From NCBI GenBank assembly GCA_035048815.1, contig JAUCBN010000029.1, positions 17,662,501 to 17,726,500 of the forward strand: a stretch of 64,000 nucleotides of DNA, read 5' to 3'. The translations under genes and the position numbers were made by a program. Positions 49,001 through 63,289 of the stretch are shown here, piece after piece (positions within the stretch are counted from its first letter, which is position 1; each line of letters begins with the position of its first letter). Source of the stretch: Abelmoschus esculentus (taxonomy: Eukaryota > Streptophyta > Magnoliopsida > Malvales > Malvaceae). The notes under the pieces are model-generated. The model made no database searches. It was not told the DNA's origin and worked only from the letters and a program-made list of their open reading frames with translations.

Positions 49001-50766
49001 TTCAAATCATAACTATTCAAGCAGTAAAAATTAAAAGAGAAAATTATCTACTATTATAATCAAATTATTATTTTGTTTACTTGTTATTTATTCACCCAAA
49101 GTCAAGACCTATATTTAATACGGCAAATTGACATAAATATTGTAAAAAATTATTTCTTAAAATATGGATGCCTAAAAAATATTTCTCAAACTATTAAATT
49201 TTTACAGTAACTTTAAAATCGGATTTAAAAAAATCCAACTACGAACAATGTTGTTTATACCAAAAGTAAATCAAAAAAGAGTTCAGGAGAATCGGATTCT
49301 CTTGAGCCCTTCTTAAATTTAAAAAAAAATATTTATAATCAGATTCTTTTAAATTCGACTTTAAAATTACTGTAAAAGTTCAATAATTTAAAAATTATTT
49401 TTCAAATATCTATATTTTGAGAAATATTTTTTCCCAACAATATTTATGTCAATTCTCCATTTAATACGTTACAAAATTTGAGTCATTTCTATCTAAGTAG
49501 TAAAAATTAGAAAAATAGCACTATTGAGCAATCTGTCGTTTTGATCTGTTTTAGGTCCGACCTAAAGACTGATAATTGGGAATTAATTGTAGTAGTTGAT
49601 TTTATCAATTAATATAAGAAATTGATTTAATTAAATATTTATATAAAAATGTTTGAAAAAATTTAGTTGATAGTTAATATGAATAAAATGATAACTAAAG
49701 GTATGATGTATTTAGTTGTTAAGTATATATATGTTTTATAAGATTTTAATCATTCCGATAAGATATTTTTTATAAAAAAATATATTTTTTAATTATATAT
49801 GTGTGAGATATAATCTACTTATATAACGTAAAACTCATAATTTTACACGTTCTGTGGATTATTTGATGAGGGAAATAGATCATACTGAGATATAATTAAT
49901 TTTATTTGTTCAACGATCCCAAAAACGTGCAAAGTTAAAAAATTTTATATTGTATAATTAGATCCTATCCACATATATATATATATATATATTAATCCTA
50001 TATGGATTATTATCATATACACTGATGGTGAAGAATAAAGTTTCTATAAGTGAGATTATTTAAGAGGTTAGGGTTTCATTTTAGGATTTACTATTAAAAT
50101 TTAGGATTTAAGATCGATAGTCAAATTTTTAGGATTTTAACGTTAGAAATTTAATTTTTAAATTTAAGCCTAAAAATAAATATGATTGAGTAAATTTTTT
50201 TACCCTGATAATTCATCAAATATTAATTCTCTCTCTATATCTAGATTCTTGAATGTTGTTGATGACATTAATTAAAAAATAAATTAAGTTTAAGTATTCA
50301 TTTTGTCAAAAAAATATATTTTATACATCTATTTGATAAAAAAATCTTAAAGTACTTATTTTAATAAAAAATTAAATATTTAATTTAATTAAAAAATACT
50401 TTAAATATTTATTTTCATAAAAAATATATTTTAAGTATTTATTTTGTCAAAAAAAATATATTTTTACTACCTAAATTAAAAAAAAAAAATTTGTTCGTCT
50501 CAAAACAGAAGCTCACAATTCCTTTTTCACATTTCCCATCTTTTCTACTCACTCATCAAACTTCAATGAATCTTTTATTCCATGAAAAATGAAGAAGTTC
50601 CAATGCCTCCCAATGCTTTTGCTGACACTTTGAACTGTTAAACAGAATACATCTCCCCTGACACAACGACGTATACAGCTGCTGCGCTTATTCTTTCCAA
50701 TTTTGCAGTATACAGTGTAAGGAACACCCCATAGATTTATACTTAAATATCTTTTGAGTTTTAATA
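49001..50766. other. AT-rich intergenic DNA and HMG-CoA lyase 3' UTR
   Basis: The stretch 50500-50766 is less AT-rich and is probably the 3' UTR of HMG-CoA lyase. The section 50285-50465 repeats AAGTATTTATTTTGTCAAAA about four times with drift. A TA microsatellite is at 49974-49992. No gene. Confidence 0.4.
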
Positions 50767-53700
50767 TTATATCTTGGAAGCATCGGCGGTTACTCGGCAC
50801 AGTGCAACAGCGGTCTTCGAACCAGATGGACGACCCAAATGGTCACTGATGAAGTCTCCAGCCAACATGAGCTTTGTCAAATCGATGTTGGTTTTTACAC
50901 CGAGGCCGTGAAGCATATACACCACGTCTTCAGTAGCAACATTCCCTGAAGCTCCCTTGGCATACGGGCAGCCGCCTAATCCAGCTACGGAGGAATCCAC
51001 TATACTAATCCCCATCTGTTGACACAACAGAATACATTTGCTATAATCAGTCTCACCTTGCAATAAATCAAACAGTCTATATGATTAATGAACAAAGAAG
51101 GTAGCTGGTAATGCTTTGCAATCAATATTTTTCACTTTTAGGCAATTACTTTGGGTGTTAATACTTGACTGTATTTTTCTAAGGCTTACTTGGAGAGAGA
51201 TTAAAATATTCGAAAGAGATTGCCCGTAAGTGTCATGGAAGTGGACAGCAAGCTTTTCAGCAGGAACAACGGCCATTACTGCTTCAAGCATGGGAACCAC
51301 AGTACCTGTGCCAAAGAGAAATGTCAAAGAACTCCCAAGTACCAATGTTGGACTCACATAAATCCAAGAGAAAATCCTATTTGGTTTTACATTTCTTTTT
51401 CATTGAATTGAAATCTTAACATAATATCTACAAAGCATGCATGTTGGTATATAGGGATTTATGCATACGTACATGTCAATGTGGATGTATGCAAATATAA
51501 GTGCATACATATGCAAACTTAGCATATGAAATAGTAGGCGAAAAAGAATATAATTTGCAATATTATATTGTTCTAATTTATTTTGAAATGGAATAATGAG
51601 AATATGTTAATAGAATTTTATATTATAAATGAAAATGGATGCAACAAAAAAAGCTAAATGCGGTTGCTTCCTACACAACCACATACTTGTCTCTAAAAGG
51701 TGACAATCTAAACTCTAGAGAATTACCAGGGGTACCAACTCCAATTGTATCACCAAGGGAAATTTCAAAACAACCCATATCGTAAAGTTCCTTTGCCACA
51801 AAGGCCACTTTGGACGGTGTAATTGCTCCTTCAACTGGACATCCAACCACACATGACACATACCTGTAAAATTTTTGCACTATAAAAATAGTAGCCATCA
51901 ACCATGAAAAATAATGACAATAAAGTTATAAAAGACATACCCACGTACAGGAATTGAATGCTCCTTAGCAGCAAGGCAAACAGTACGGTAACGCATTAGA
52001 CTTTCTTCAATGCTACAATTAATGTTTGACTTAGAAAAAGACTCAGAAGCAGATGCAAAGACTGCTACTTCTTTTGCACCAGCTGCAACAGCAGCGTCAA
52101 AGCCCTAGAAGAATATGCCCAGTAGATTAGGAAATTTAAATAACATCACTATGAGGTTGCTAGGTATTTCAAATGAAAATTACCAACCTTCATATTAGGA
52201 GTTAGAACAGGCAATCTAGTATCCTCTAGGTCGCACACTGCTTTCATTACATCTTTTGCGTCAGCTAACTGTACAAAAAGGTAAAGAATGAATCAAATAG
52301 CAGGTTACCTATAGATCATCATGATAACCATTAGATTAAGAAATGAGTTACTAAGGTAATTAACAAGTTTCCTACCAAGGAAAAACTTCTAATTATATAA
52401 AATTACTAATAATTAAGATCTCCAAATACTTCTAATAAAATACTATTAAAATGATTTCATAATAAATTAATAACTAAATAATTTACGCTTAATAATAATA
52501 TTGACTACAAAGTCAACCCATAACAACTACACGCTGATGAAGAAGATCAATGGTCGCTCTGAATAGACCAGAAAAATCTGGAATTAACCCCCAAAATAAC
52601 TGCCTCATTGCTCATGGTTACAAGGCTAACTCCATTTTTTATGGATTTTCTTTGAAAACCAACTCAAAAGAGCATCCAAATTGAAATGACCGACATATTT
52701 TAAGGATGTGAACATCATGTGCATCCTCTATGTATTATAAATATAATCATACTATCAAATCAAATGGAAACCCCAGAAAAAAAATAATGTACTCCCAATC
52801 TAAATAAGCAAATCATGATACCTGAGGAACCCATCTAGGAGATACAAAACTTGTAGCTTCAACAACAGACAACCCTGAAGCCGCCAATCTCCGAATCAAC
52901 TCAACCTTCACGGACGTAGGCACGATATTCTTCTCATTCTGTAATCCATCCCTCGGACCAACTTCCACTATCTTCACAAACTTTGGTATACCTTTCAATA
53001 ACTGCTTCACATCAATAAAATATTTTACATGAAACAAGTCAGGAGCTTCAGAAATATTAAATAATGAAGCACAACAAAGAAAAAATATTCCACACATACA
53101 GAGATAATTTACTAACCGTTTAAAAACCCCAGAAACGAATAATATAGAAAATCCTAATAGTTTCAAAAAAAAAAAGTACACAGTATATTCAGGTTATTTA
53201 TTACCTTGTTTGTTATGTCCCGCATGCCTCTGTCGTTGTGCTTGGAGCTATATTGCTGATCTGGGAAGTTCCTTGATTTAGAAACATGTCCAAGTTTCAC
53301 CCTATTCTTGCTTAAGCTTTGCGTGCTTCGATTAAAAACTTCTCCTTCAGACACATCCCTCACATGTCTTCTCCATGGGAATGTCTCCCCTGTATATTCT
53401 TCATGATCTTCACTGGAAAACACATTTTTCAATACTGTCAATAAATCGATAACTGATACATGAAGAATACTAACCATTTACAGATTCGAAAATAATAATA
53501 GGAAAAGAGAGAACATCAACAATTAACCATACAAATCATACACTAAATTTCAAGGCAAAACTAAAAGTATGCATTTTTCCCTTTCAAATACTAAAATCAA
53601 TTTTACAGAAAAAGCGTGAAGCCGTGAATGCACTTAAAATCTTTTATAGTTTCACTAAAGACAAAAAGAATAACAAAAATAGTCAAAGTACTTTCCGAGT

Positions 53701-54390
53701 ATATAATCAACAGTAACCCAATATGTACAACAAAACATTATCTCCGGGAGTTACAATGTTGTTTAGGCCTATATGTGACCAGGGAGTGAATGATTCAAGT
53801 TTCCTGCAAACTACTCAACCTCCACTTGTTACAACTCGGATTTGAGTGATTACTATTAGCCAAGCATGAAGTTAAGTAGTAAAGCTATCTATGTTACTCA
53901 AATTCAAATATTATGTCAATTTTTGAAAGTTTCTCTGTGTATTTGGAGGATCCTCGGAGGTGATATCCTCATATCCATGTGTCTGACATGGTATAAATAT
54001 AAACACAGATGTAAACAGCAGATACTGTGATACACTACTATTCACTACCGTATATTTTCAATGACCATTACCAAGATATTAATAATGAATAATATAAACT
54101 AATTTCTCAAAAAAAAATAAACTGTTAAATATCAAGAAAAATAGAAGTGTCCCCAAAACTTCTAAATGAAGTAAATGAGTGTTCTTTGGGGAATAATTCT
54201 AAAGATAACAGTGTATCACTTACTCGCAGTTATTAGATGTGTAGCAACTCCTCCCATCAATCCAGCAGTTTCCCATGCCCATATCATCTTCTCTGGGCCG
54301 ACAAGCACCAGTTGAGAACCTCTGAATCCTATCAATAGTACTCATACTAGGAAGCTTGTCAAAACTGAGTGGCTCCTCCAAACTCGACAT
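50767..54390 (-). CDS. HMGCL: Hydroxymethylglutaryl-CoA lyase
   Basis: Cleaves HMG-CoA to acetoacetate and acetyl-CoA, the last step of leucine catabolism, in mitochondria. Coding exons: 54224-54390, 53205-53412, 52822-53001, 52188-52268, 51941-52104, 51727-51863, 51190-51305, 50767-51015. They join in phase to 433 residues, MSSLEEPLSFDKLP to TADASKI. The poorly conserved N-terminal 125 residues are a targeting extension as in the Arabidopsis enzyme. The TIM-barrel begins KFVKIVEVGPRDGLQNEKN. The metal site HFHDTYGQ and the active-site signature SVAGLGGCPYAKGASGN, with the catalytic Cys, are intact. The last three residues, SKI, are not a canonical peroxisomal signal. The leader is split by an intron of about 2.1 kb (54416-56491). 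Confidence 0.95.
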
Positions 54391-56560
54391 CGTGAACAAA
54401 AGCCAAAAAGAAATACTGAAAATTAACCAGAACATAATTAGAGCTCCACTATAAAAGTTAAATAAGACCTCACAATAAGAGGAGCAATGGAAGAGCAATA
54501 AGGACCATTTGACTCATTTAAACATACAAATCTTCAAATATTAGAGCAGATAACCCTTCAAAATACAAATGCAAAATGTAGACTATATATACTCATCATG
54601 GTGTTAGTCAAATAAAAATCACATGAAAATGCAAACCCTTTCCTACACCTTCACTAAACTTATGTCAAATCATCAGGAAATAAGATGAAATTGCCTAAAC
54701 CCTTTGTTTTGCAAGAGGCATGTAAAGAATAAATTCTATTAAAAAAAAGTTGGTGCAAGGGGGAGAGGAAAGGTTACTCATCCCATTTTAATGGTTTAGG
54801 ATACAGAAAACTTAAAACGATTATGAAAGTTGATTGAATAGAATGATGATACAATTAACTTAAAACAGGAGTTGCATCAAAAGCTAATAAAACCATTGAA
54901 AAAGCAGACAGCATAGCTTAAGTGCAAAATTTTGCAGCCCACTAATAATAATCGATAAACAGAGTTTCAAAGTCTTCTAAGGTAAGCTAGGTATGAAAAT
55001 GAACATTTTTTAAAGATTACAAGCTGAAAAAGTCAAAAACAAACTAAGACTGTTGTATTTGACCCTTTTTTGTCTTACCAAAATGCATAAATATAGTAGC
55101 ATGTAGGGAAAAAGTGGTAGTTTTGTTAAATAAAAGAAATAATAAATAGGGGGGACTGGGTTGAAAAGTTAGGCAAGAATCCAAGTATCCAACTCACTGG
55201 AAAAGCTTATAGGAGAATAGACAACAAAATGATATATGGAGAAAGAGAGACAACATCCTTAATATGATAGTATCGGTAAATCAATTGACCCAGTTCCAAC
55301 CGAACAACCATGCTTACTTTGAATCTCCACTTTGTTCTAATCTATTTCATAGTTTCTACGAAAAAGTTGGTGTCATCTATTTCTTCAGCACCTCACCTTT
55401 TCTTTAATATCCTCTACTTCCAGCGAATTTGTTGCTATTTTCACTATATCTGGCACAAATCCTACTATCCAAAGTACCAGACAAATATATTCATTCTGAA
55501 TCACATTCATAATCCAAGTTATTTGAATCTGTACTTAAAACAGACTCATTCAAGGAAGGATAAGCTCTTTAAAAAGCACAGGTAATGACCCCAAATGTGA
55601 ACTAAATAACTTCTTTCCTGAACTGAATCATAAGTTGCTAGTTCCTTCAAGCAGAAAAGGAGATAAGCTGATAAATCACACTTTTAACAAATTGCATTTG
55701 GTTTAGTCAGATATAAAGGCAATTCAGATCATATTATATGGAAAGAAAAGACTAAAATAGTGTATCAAACACTTTATCTAATAACAAGCTACCATAAAAA
55801 GCTCTAATCTAGATAATTGGCCTCTTGGAGTCTTCCAGGCCCCAGGCATGAAGTTAAGAATTATTTGTCTAATTCCAAAGAGTAAAAACTGCCGGCTTTT
55901 ACTCTCAGAAACAAGAAAATGTTCAAAAGTAGGATATTTCACATTCTTAAGCAAGTAGCAACAATTGTAAGCTATTATATACTCTTATTACTTGCAACGG
56001 GTGCAACATAATATACAAATATGGATTTTACATTGAACTCTGAACTTTTGCATTCTTCTCTTTTAGTCCTTTAAAAAGACATCTATCCTACTTGAATTGA
56101 GGCTTCTAACCCGTGCACATTCCTTTAAATTTTCTAGGCAACCAAACAAAAGAATAACCAGAATTCAAAACACTCAAAAACCCTAAACTCAATAACTTCT
56201 AAGGTTAAAAAAAATTGTTTCTAAACTCTGACATTTTCTTGTTGCCTTTATTCAATAAAAAACTAAAAACTAAGAAAAATGAACTCATCTATCAAATCTA
56301 CCAACCAAAACAGTAAAGACAGCATTCTAGCACTCATTATTTTCCCTCATTCGTTTAGCTAACAGATTACGCGGGAAACCAAACGGACAGAGAAAAAATA
56401 ACAAATTCATGCAGAAATCAAAGAAAAATGAACAGGAGAAGGGATTAAATGACCGAAACGAAGAGGGGGAAATAGGAAAGGTTAGAATTACCGAATTAGA
56501 AACCCTAGAATTTGGGGGTTTACAACAATCTTGAGGATTCGTTTCTTTGATTTCCTCCGA
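54391..56560 (-). other. HMG-CoA lyase 5' UTR: leader piece, 2.1-kb intron and first exon
   Basis: A splice acceptor (TTTTCAG) ends at 54416, leaving 25 bases of leader before the ATG. Upstream, a donor AATTCG/GTAATT at 56492/56491 follows a GC-richer segment (about 56493-56560) that looks like the first exon. The intron holds no recognised gene or transposon. Confidence 0.5.
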
Positions 56561-56569
56561 GAAGAGAGG

Positions 56570-59500
56570 GAGTTAAATACAGGAGGAGGAGTAGGTAGCG
56601 CAACGGCCAGGACCGGTTGTTCACAATACGTTCTTGTTTTAGTTTGGTGAGATTATTTATTTATTTATTTGAATAGGATTATTAATTAGTAATTAATAAA
56701 TTAATTAATTTGAACAGATTTATTTATTTATTTATTTTCAAAACCAAAATTAATTAATATTACAAATTGGTTGGCGTTTTGTTTGTTGGTTTTAAATATT
56801 AAAGTTAGGGTCACACATGTATATGTAGTAGATTTTGTCAAATTATTTTATATAAAAAATTGATTATAATGTTTATTTAATGATTTAAATAAGAGTTTTC
56901 CCCCTAAAATTATATAAATTCGTGAAAAAAAAATGTTAGTGTTATAATAATTATTATTATTTTTTTAAAAGGATACTAGTATTTTACTTGTGATATCATT
57001 TTATTTACGACTTTGTATATTATTTATTTATTAAAAATAAAATACTTTAAATGAGTGAATATTTTAGGGTCATTTAGGTGATCATAGTAGTGATCTTAAT
57101 ATCTTTTAGAAAATGAAAAGTAAAATATGTTTGGTTAAAAAAAATAGAAGACTAAAAAAAATTAGATAAAATTATGTGATCGAATATAATGATCGGTTAA
57201 TTTAGCGAAATTATGATTCAAATTCATATAAACTAATATGACGATGAAGGATGATGAGACAAGTTTGTTAGTATTTAGGGCGATCGTAAATGACACCAAA
57301 AATGATGATTTTCGACTTGGGATGATAATGTAACATTCGCTTTCCTGTCCGATAGGATTTTGAGTTAAAAGAGTTATCAATATAAAATACGATGATGATC
57401 AAACAGATTATTTCGATGACTTATGCAATAAAATAACCCGATAATATTATCAATATGATTCTATACATGTCATTAAGCAATATGAATTAAATCGTTTTAC
57501 AAACATGGACCAATTTAAAATTTATTAAATTATAGGAACTAAAATGTAAATCTGGCAATTTACAAGTCCTTAACCTAAATTAATGTCACCACACAAAAAA
57601 ACAATGTTTGGTTAACTAGTGTACAAATTTTCATGGCCATTGGGGTTTACCTACCTCTTCGATTAGACTTTATAGTATTTTAATGACCATACTATTTTTT
57701 TTTTAATAAAAACCACTAATTTTATTAAATGAAAAAATACTCAATATTACAATTATGTTTTACGATGATTATTATAAACTAATACATAATTTGGACATTT
57801 TTTTAAAACTAGCCACTTTAGATCACAAGGATCATACATGAAAAAAGTTTAAAAACTCATCCAAAGACTCGATAGAAAAAATAGACACGAATAAATCTGA
57901 CTGCATCAGCAAACGAACTACAAAAGGGGATTAATCTATTGAAAGATCACTGAGAATCGCAAATCAGAGCTGAGCGTCGCGATAAACTATCAACGAGCGC
58001 AAACCGCATATCCAAATTCAATCCGAGGGTCCAAAGCAAGGAAGATCGCCATGATAACAAATAAGGGTCATCTTGATCAGTCGTGGCATCGTCAGATCCA
58101 ACCTTAAAAATCAAAACAAAAGAAAAAACTTGTCAAACGACAGAAAAAACGTACCAAAAGGTAGAATAGATCATGCCACAAGAGCCTATCGAGTTAGTAA
58201 ATAATAAAGAATTCAACAATGATATTATCGATAACATGTATATTAATGTAAATGCATCTCAAACGATGGTTCAACAACAATCTCAATAGATCAAATCTTT
58301 GGATTAATATGTGATAGTGGATACACGAATTCCCAATTAATATCACCAACAATGAATGATCAATATCCCTCAACATCGTTAATAAGACCAATACCAATAT
58401 ATCTCGACAATATCGTCAATTAGAGCCTTAGTTTAATGACAAGTATAACTTTTTATTTATGTTTATATGTTAAAGAATATGGTTTGTTCATATTCGTTCA
58501 TTAAAATGATAAATGAACATAAAAGAACATATGTGAGAAGTTTCTATTTTAAAAATATAATATTGTAAAATAGTAAAAGATAAAAAGTATTCATATATTT
58601 TTAAAAGGGTTACGATCAACTTGCACTACGTAAAAATTATTTAGTTTTACATTAATTTTAGACCGTTGGATGATGGTAATAAATGACTAATATTATTTTC
58701 TTTTTTTTTCAAGTGATAATCTTCACATTTTCTAGAGTTAATCTTATTCATTTATTTCAACATCCAGTGATCATAAATTATTATAAAACTCTTTAAATGT
58801 TACATAGTATAACTTAATTCCATCCCATTTTAGAATTAATATAATATATTTAAAAAGAGTATTTACATATTTATAAAAAATACAATTATATAATAGTATT
58901 ATAAAAGTGTTTTTTTCAAATGATAAATGCACATATTTCTAGTCAATTGATTTTGCCTGGAACAGTGGTAGGGTTTAAGGTCATTTTCTTCTTAATATAT
59001 TAAATTATTTTCTTATGATTAAATCAACAACTTATGCATGGTACAGGCACTAACCAAATGATTTAACCTTGATGTAATATATGATTTAAGAATATGTTTT
59101 TTCTTATGAACTGTTATTCTATTATTTGATTTGAACTTTAAATTTAAATTTTTAATTCTAAAAAGTTAAGTTCGTAGTTTGATTTCAATAGTAAAAGATG
59201 ATATATTTTATCTTAGGTAATTTGAGTTCGACTATCATATGTATACAGTATGTGTGTTATTGAATGACTAAGAAAATTAAACAGATATTATCTTATAATC
59301 ACACTAACATATTAAAAAACTCTAAAATATTAAACTAAACTTCTAAAGCATAAAATTAACCGTTATATAAATAAAAATATTTTAATATGTGTGTTTTTAG
59401 GGGGGTTAGGTAAATATTACAAATTAGTTAATTTTTTTATTAATAAAATTTAAATTTTAATAAAAACGTCACCGAGCTAAATTATAAAATTTAAATTGTA

Positions 59501-60025
59501 AATCAATAGTTGAGTCATGTACATATTTTATCTTATATCATAAATTGACGACTCAAATTTCGTAATTTAACTTAAATGTCACCTGTAGGTGACGTCTTGT
59601 AGATTCTTAATTATAAAATATCATACTTTATATCTCTAAAATTTAATTTAAAAAATAATATTTACCTAAAAATCTTTTATCTTCGTATCTATTCTTAAAA
59701 TTATGATTGATTGATCATTCTTTCAAATATTTAAATTATGTATAATTTTATAATTTAATTTAGGTCACTAGTTTTGAATGAGAATGTTTTAAGAGGAAAA
59801 AAAACAAATTATGTAGGTCCCACCAGACAATAAATTCAATGATTTGACCAGAAAATTTCAATTCATAAATTAATTTACCATAAATTATTTAAAATCACTT
59901 TGATGCACGGGAAACTCATTTGAGAAAGTAGTTCGCATCAACCCAAGTTTTGTCTTCAGGTTTTGATTTTAATCGAGGTGTACGCTTTAATTTTCTGTGG
60001 CTGTTTGAATTAGAATAGGAGGCGG
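56570..60025. other. AT-rich intergenic DNA, no gene recognised
   Basis: Contains fragments only. Near 58455-58540, GTTCATATTCGTTCATT with ATGATAAATGAACATAAAAG resembles the body of the 39086 element. A GTCACCTGTAGGTGAC inverted repeat is near 59579. The segment 57870-58100 is more GC-rich but has no recognisable frame. Confidence 0.4.
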
Positions 60026-60115
60026 AATATGTCAGTTTATTAAGCTTTTTTTAATATTTTTTTAATATATAATATGTCAGTTTATTAAGCTTTTTTTAAT
60101 ATTTTTTTAATATAT
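60026..60115. repeat. Perfect 45-bp tandem duplication
   Basis: Two identical 45-base copies, 60026-60070 and 60071-60115, each beginning AATATGTCAGTTTATTAAGC and ending in TTTTAATATAT. Complete identity means a recent duplication or an assembly artefact. Confidence 0.9.
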
Positions 60116-62840
60116 ATTTTTTATCGTTGAATTCGTTTTTTAGATTTCGTTTCGATTAATTTTAATTAAAGACGATAACATGATAAAGCGATCATCCCGA
60201 CCACAATCTAAAAATTAAAACATTTTCTCCGACTTTGACCGATATAATTTTAATATTTTTATCTTCAATCTGACATAATAAAAATTAATAAAAATATTAA
60301 ATATTATATATAAAAATATATAAATATATCGGGCCGGATTGAGGAATTTTCATCCTAAAACCGATCTTGATCTTGATCCAATTTTTTTTAATAACTAGAC
60401 TTAAACTCAATTTTTTTAATAAAAAACTCTATTCGATTGGGTTGGGACCCGATAATTTTGTATCAAATTATCATTCTTAATCGTAACTGACTCGCATTGT
60501 ACAACTAGTTTTGATGGATGATATTTTCAACGAAAATTTTCTACATACACAATACCAAACATAAAACTTAAACGATATCAATTTATTTATTATTTAGATA
60601 ATAAGAGTGTTGAGAGGTAACTAATTTTGTTGGATTCTCACCACATATACTCCTCCGAACGAAAAATCTATTAGATAATGAACTATTTGTAATTCTGTTT
60701 AGTTATTAATAATTGTTTGGTATTAAATTTGACGAGCGATCTTAATAAAAAAATTATTATTATTTAATTTTTTATAAAGTATATTTATTATGAAATGATT
60801 AAAAATATATTTTATCTTATATTTATTTTAAAATTATTAAAAAAATAATTATTTTTTTAATTTTTTAAATGAGCATTAAATTATTTTTTTACTATTTAAA
60901 TACCTAAATTATTTTTGTCAAAAATAGTTAAATTATTATTTTTACTTTTAATCTCTAAACTATATTCGAGTTGAAACAAATATTTAATATTAACATCTAC
61001 TTGATTAAAATATTTTTTTAATTTGAATAAAGATCAAATTTAAAATAATATTTTAAATAATGATTTTGATTAAAAATTAATTTAAATACTAAAAGTAAAC
61101 CAATAATATAATTTAAATTTTGATTTTTTTATTTAAGCCTAGGAAGCCGATTAAGTTTAAAAATGTAGATCACATGTTTTTTTTGTACAATTCTGTTTTT
61201 ATTTTATCTCTAATATTCCAATCTTTCAAATTAACTTTATTTAATTTATAAAAAATCCATGCTTTAATGGTTATTTTTTTCATAATTTTGGCGACTCTTA
61301 AATAATATGTTTATAGAAATAATTTTTTATTAATTCTTAAAAAAATATTTATATTAATTTATAATTTTAGATTATTCAATTCTTTATCTTATACTAAATC
61401 AATTAAATCAGATGATTTATTAATTAATTAATCATTTAATTACGAAGATAATTTTTTTACGTTACTTATTAAAATATCAAGTATGATAATATGATAAATC
61501 TAATAATTCTTCGATTGTGATAAAATGTAAAATCAATCAAAAAATGAAAAATTGAAAATTTACTCCTATTAATCTTATATAGAGCCAAAACCTTTTTTAA
61601 GAAATTAAAAGATATCAAAAATACTAGATTATAAGATATTATAATATACAGTCATATATAAATATTTTAAAAATATAATGATCAAAATAAATTTATCTTA
61701 AAAATTAGTGACCATTTATGCAATTTACCCTAAAAAATACTAACAAGTAACAACAACCTTACTATGATTGGATCAGTAATGGAATTATTTGTCCTTCATA
61801 TTTAATACTCTCAACAACCTTATTTATTACTATCCAATCAAGAAATACTTAAAATAAAACAAAAAGGAAAAAAATAATAAAAAAATCAATAAACTTTGTT
61901 AAACAAATAAATTAGTAATTAAACTTTAGAATATTATAAAATAATAATTAAATTTTATATATTATAAAAGATAATTCAACTGTTGAATTTGCTAACGGAT
62001 TATTTTATATTTATGAATATTTAGATAATAGTTTATTTAGATTTATATTTATAAATTTAACCATTTTAGTCTTAATTAAAAATAATAAATGTCCAAACAT
62101 CCCTCTTTCTTTTCTTCTTATAAGAGGAGAGGAGAAAATAGAATCGTTTTTAACGGTAATTAATAGTATTGACTGTAATAAAAGTTTAAATTAAAATTTT
62201 AATGATTATAATAAAATTTTAAAAAATTAATAATCATATTTTTTTTTTAATTTTAATGACTATAGATATAGTTTATGCTATATAAAATTATAAAAACAAA
62301 ACAACGATCAATTGGGCAGTCACTGGCCGGTTATTAAAGGTGTTTAAAAATATTCGATTGGTCTATTTAATTTAATTATTTATTAATTCGATTTGAAAAT
62401 TTGGATATTTGATTTAGTTTTTATTTTAGATTAAATATTTGATCTGATTTTAAGTTTTTTAGATTAGATAAGGATCATAACATTTCAAGTTTCGGATTAT
62501 CTGAAAATTTAAAATTCAAATTTTCATTAATATTAGTCTTATATATTTAACAATTTAGTGTTTATTATATTCAAAAAATTTAAAAATTAAAACTTTTATA
62601 ATTGTGAATCTTGTCGTATTTAGTGATTTTTGTTGTTTATTATATTTGAAACTCTAAAATTTTCATAAATACAATATTTATATATAAAAACTCAATTTAA
62701 TCAAATTAAATTTTTGAATAATTGAATATATAAATATACGAATACTTACTTTTTAAAATTAAATACATATCATTATATTGGATTCAAAATCTCAACCATT
62801 AGGCCAAAGCCGCAGGGTTAAATGTGATATCCAACTATAA
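60116..62840. other. Very AT-rich intergenic DNA
   Basis: No gene. Near 60330-60460, CGGGCCGGATTGAGG and GGGTTGGGACCCGA are debris of the GGGTCGGG element type. Near 62793-62815 a minus-strand TTTGGCCTAATGGTTGAG resembles a pol III A box, without a B box. Confidence 0.4.
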
Positions 62841-62844
62841 ACAC

Positions 62845-63110
62845 CCTTACCAGCTATAACCGCGTGGCTCTGTCCTTCCTTTCCGGAAACTTCGGCGCAA
62901 AACTTGAGGAGATTAGGGAATGAAAGCGGGATAATTTGGGGCACCTCTAAAATCCTGCCACGTGTATGTATCAGAAGTATTTGATTTTTTAGAATCTAGT
63001 ACAGACAAACTCTGTGTCCTCATAACTTTAATCTTTGTCCCTTTCCAAGCAAGGATAGTTTGGGAGACGTCAAATTCTGTACTACTTACTCTGCCCCCAA
63101 AATATATACT
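62845..63110. promoter_or_regulatory. GC-richer island with G-box, possible promoter or gene remnant
   Basis: About 265 bases of balanced composition inside AT-rich DNA, with a G-box/ABRE-like GCCACGTGT near 62957 and a TATA-like AAATATATACT near 63101. No frame on either strand is recognisable, and what follows to 64000 is AT-rich. Function is unproven. Confidence 0.25.
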
Positions 63111-63289
63111 GAAATTTTAAAAATTAAAATTTTTAAAGTTTAATATTAAATATTTTAAATAATTAATTTTTATAAAATATACATTTTAAAAGATAATAAT
63201 TAAAAGATTTTAGAATATATTTCTATATATTTTTATCGATATTTAATTTTAAATTAATTTTATATTTTAATTTTTTACTATTTATTATT

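Noticed and set aside
55310..55585. 91-codon plus-strand frame within the HMG-CoA lyase leader intron
   Set aside because: Composition is intron-like, with no motif and no plausible promoter or splice context.
57870..58100. Candidate LINE or gene remnant in a GC-richer patch
   Set aside because: No frame in any direction gave a recognisable motif, so it is left as unassigned intergenic DNA.
62790..62820. tRNA gene candidate from a TGGCCTAATGG A box
   Set aside because: No B box, no cloverleaf and no terminator; at best a SINE scrap.
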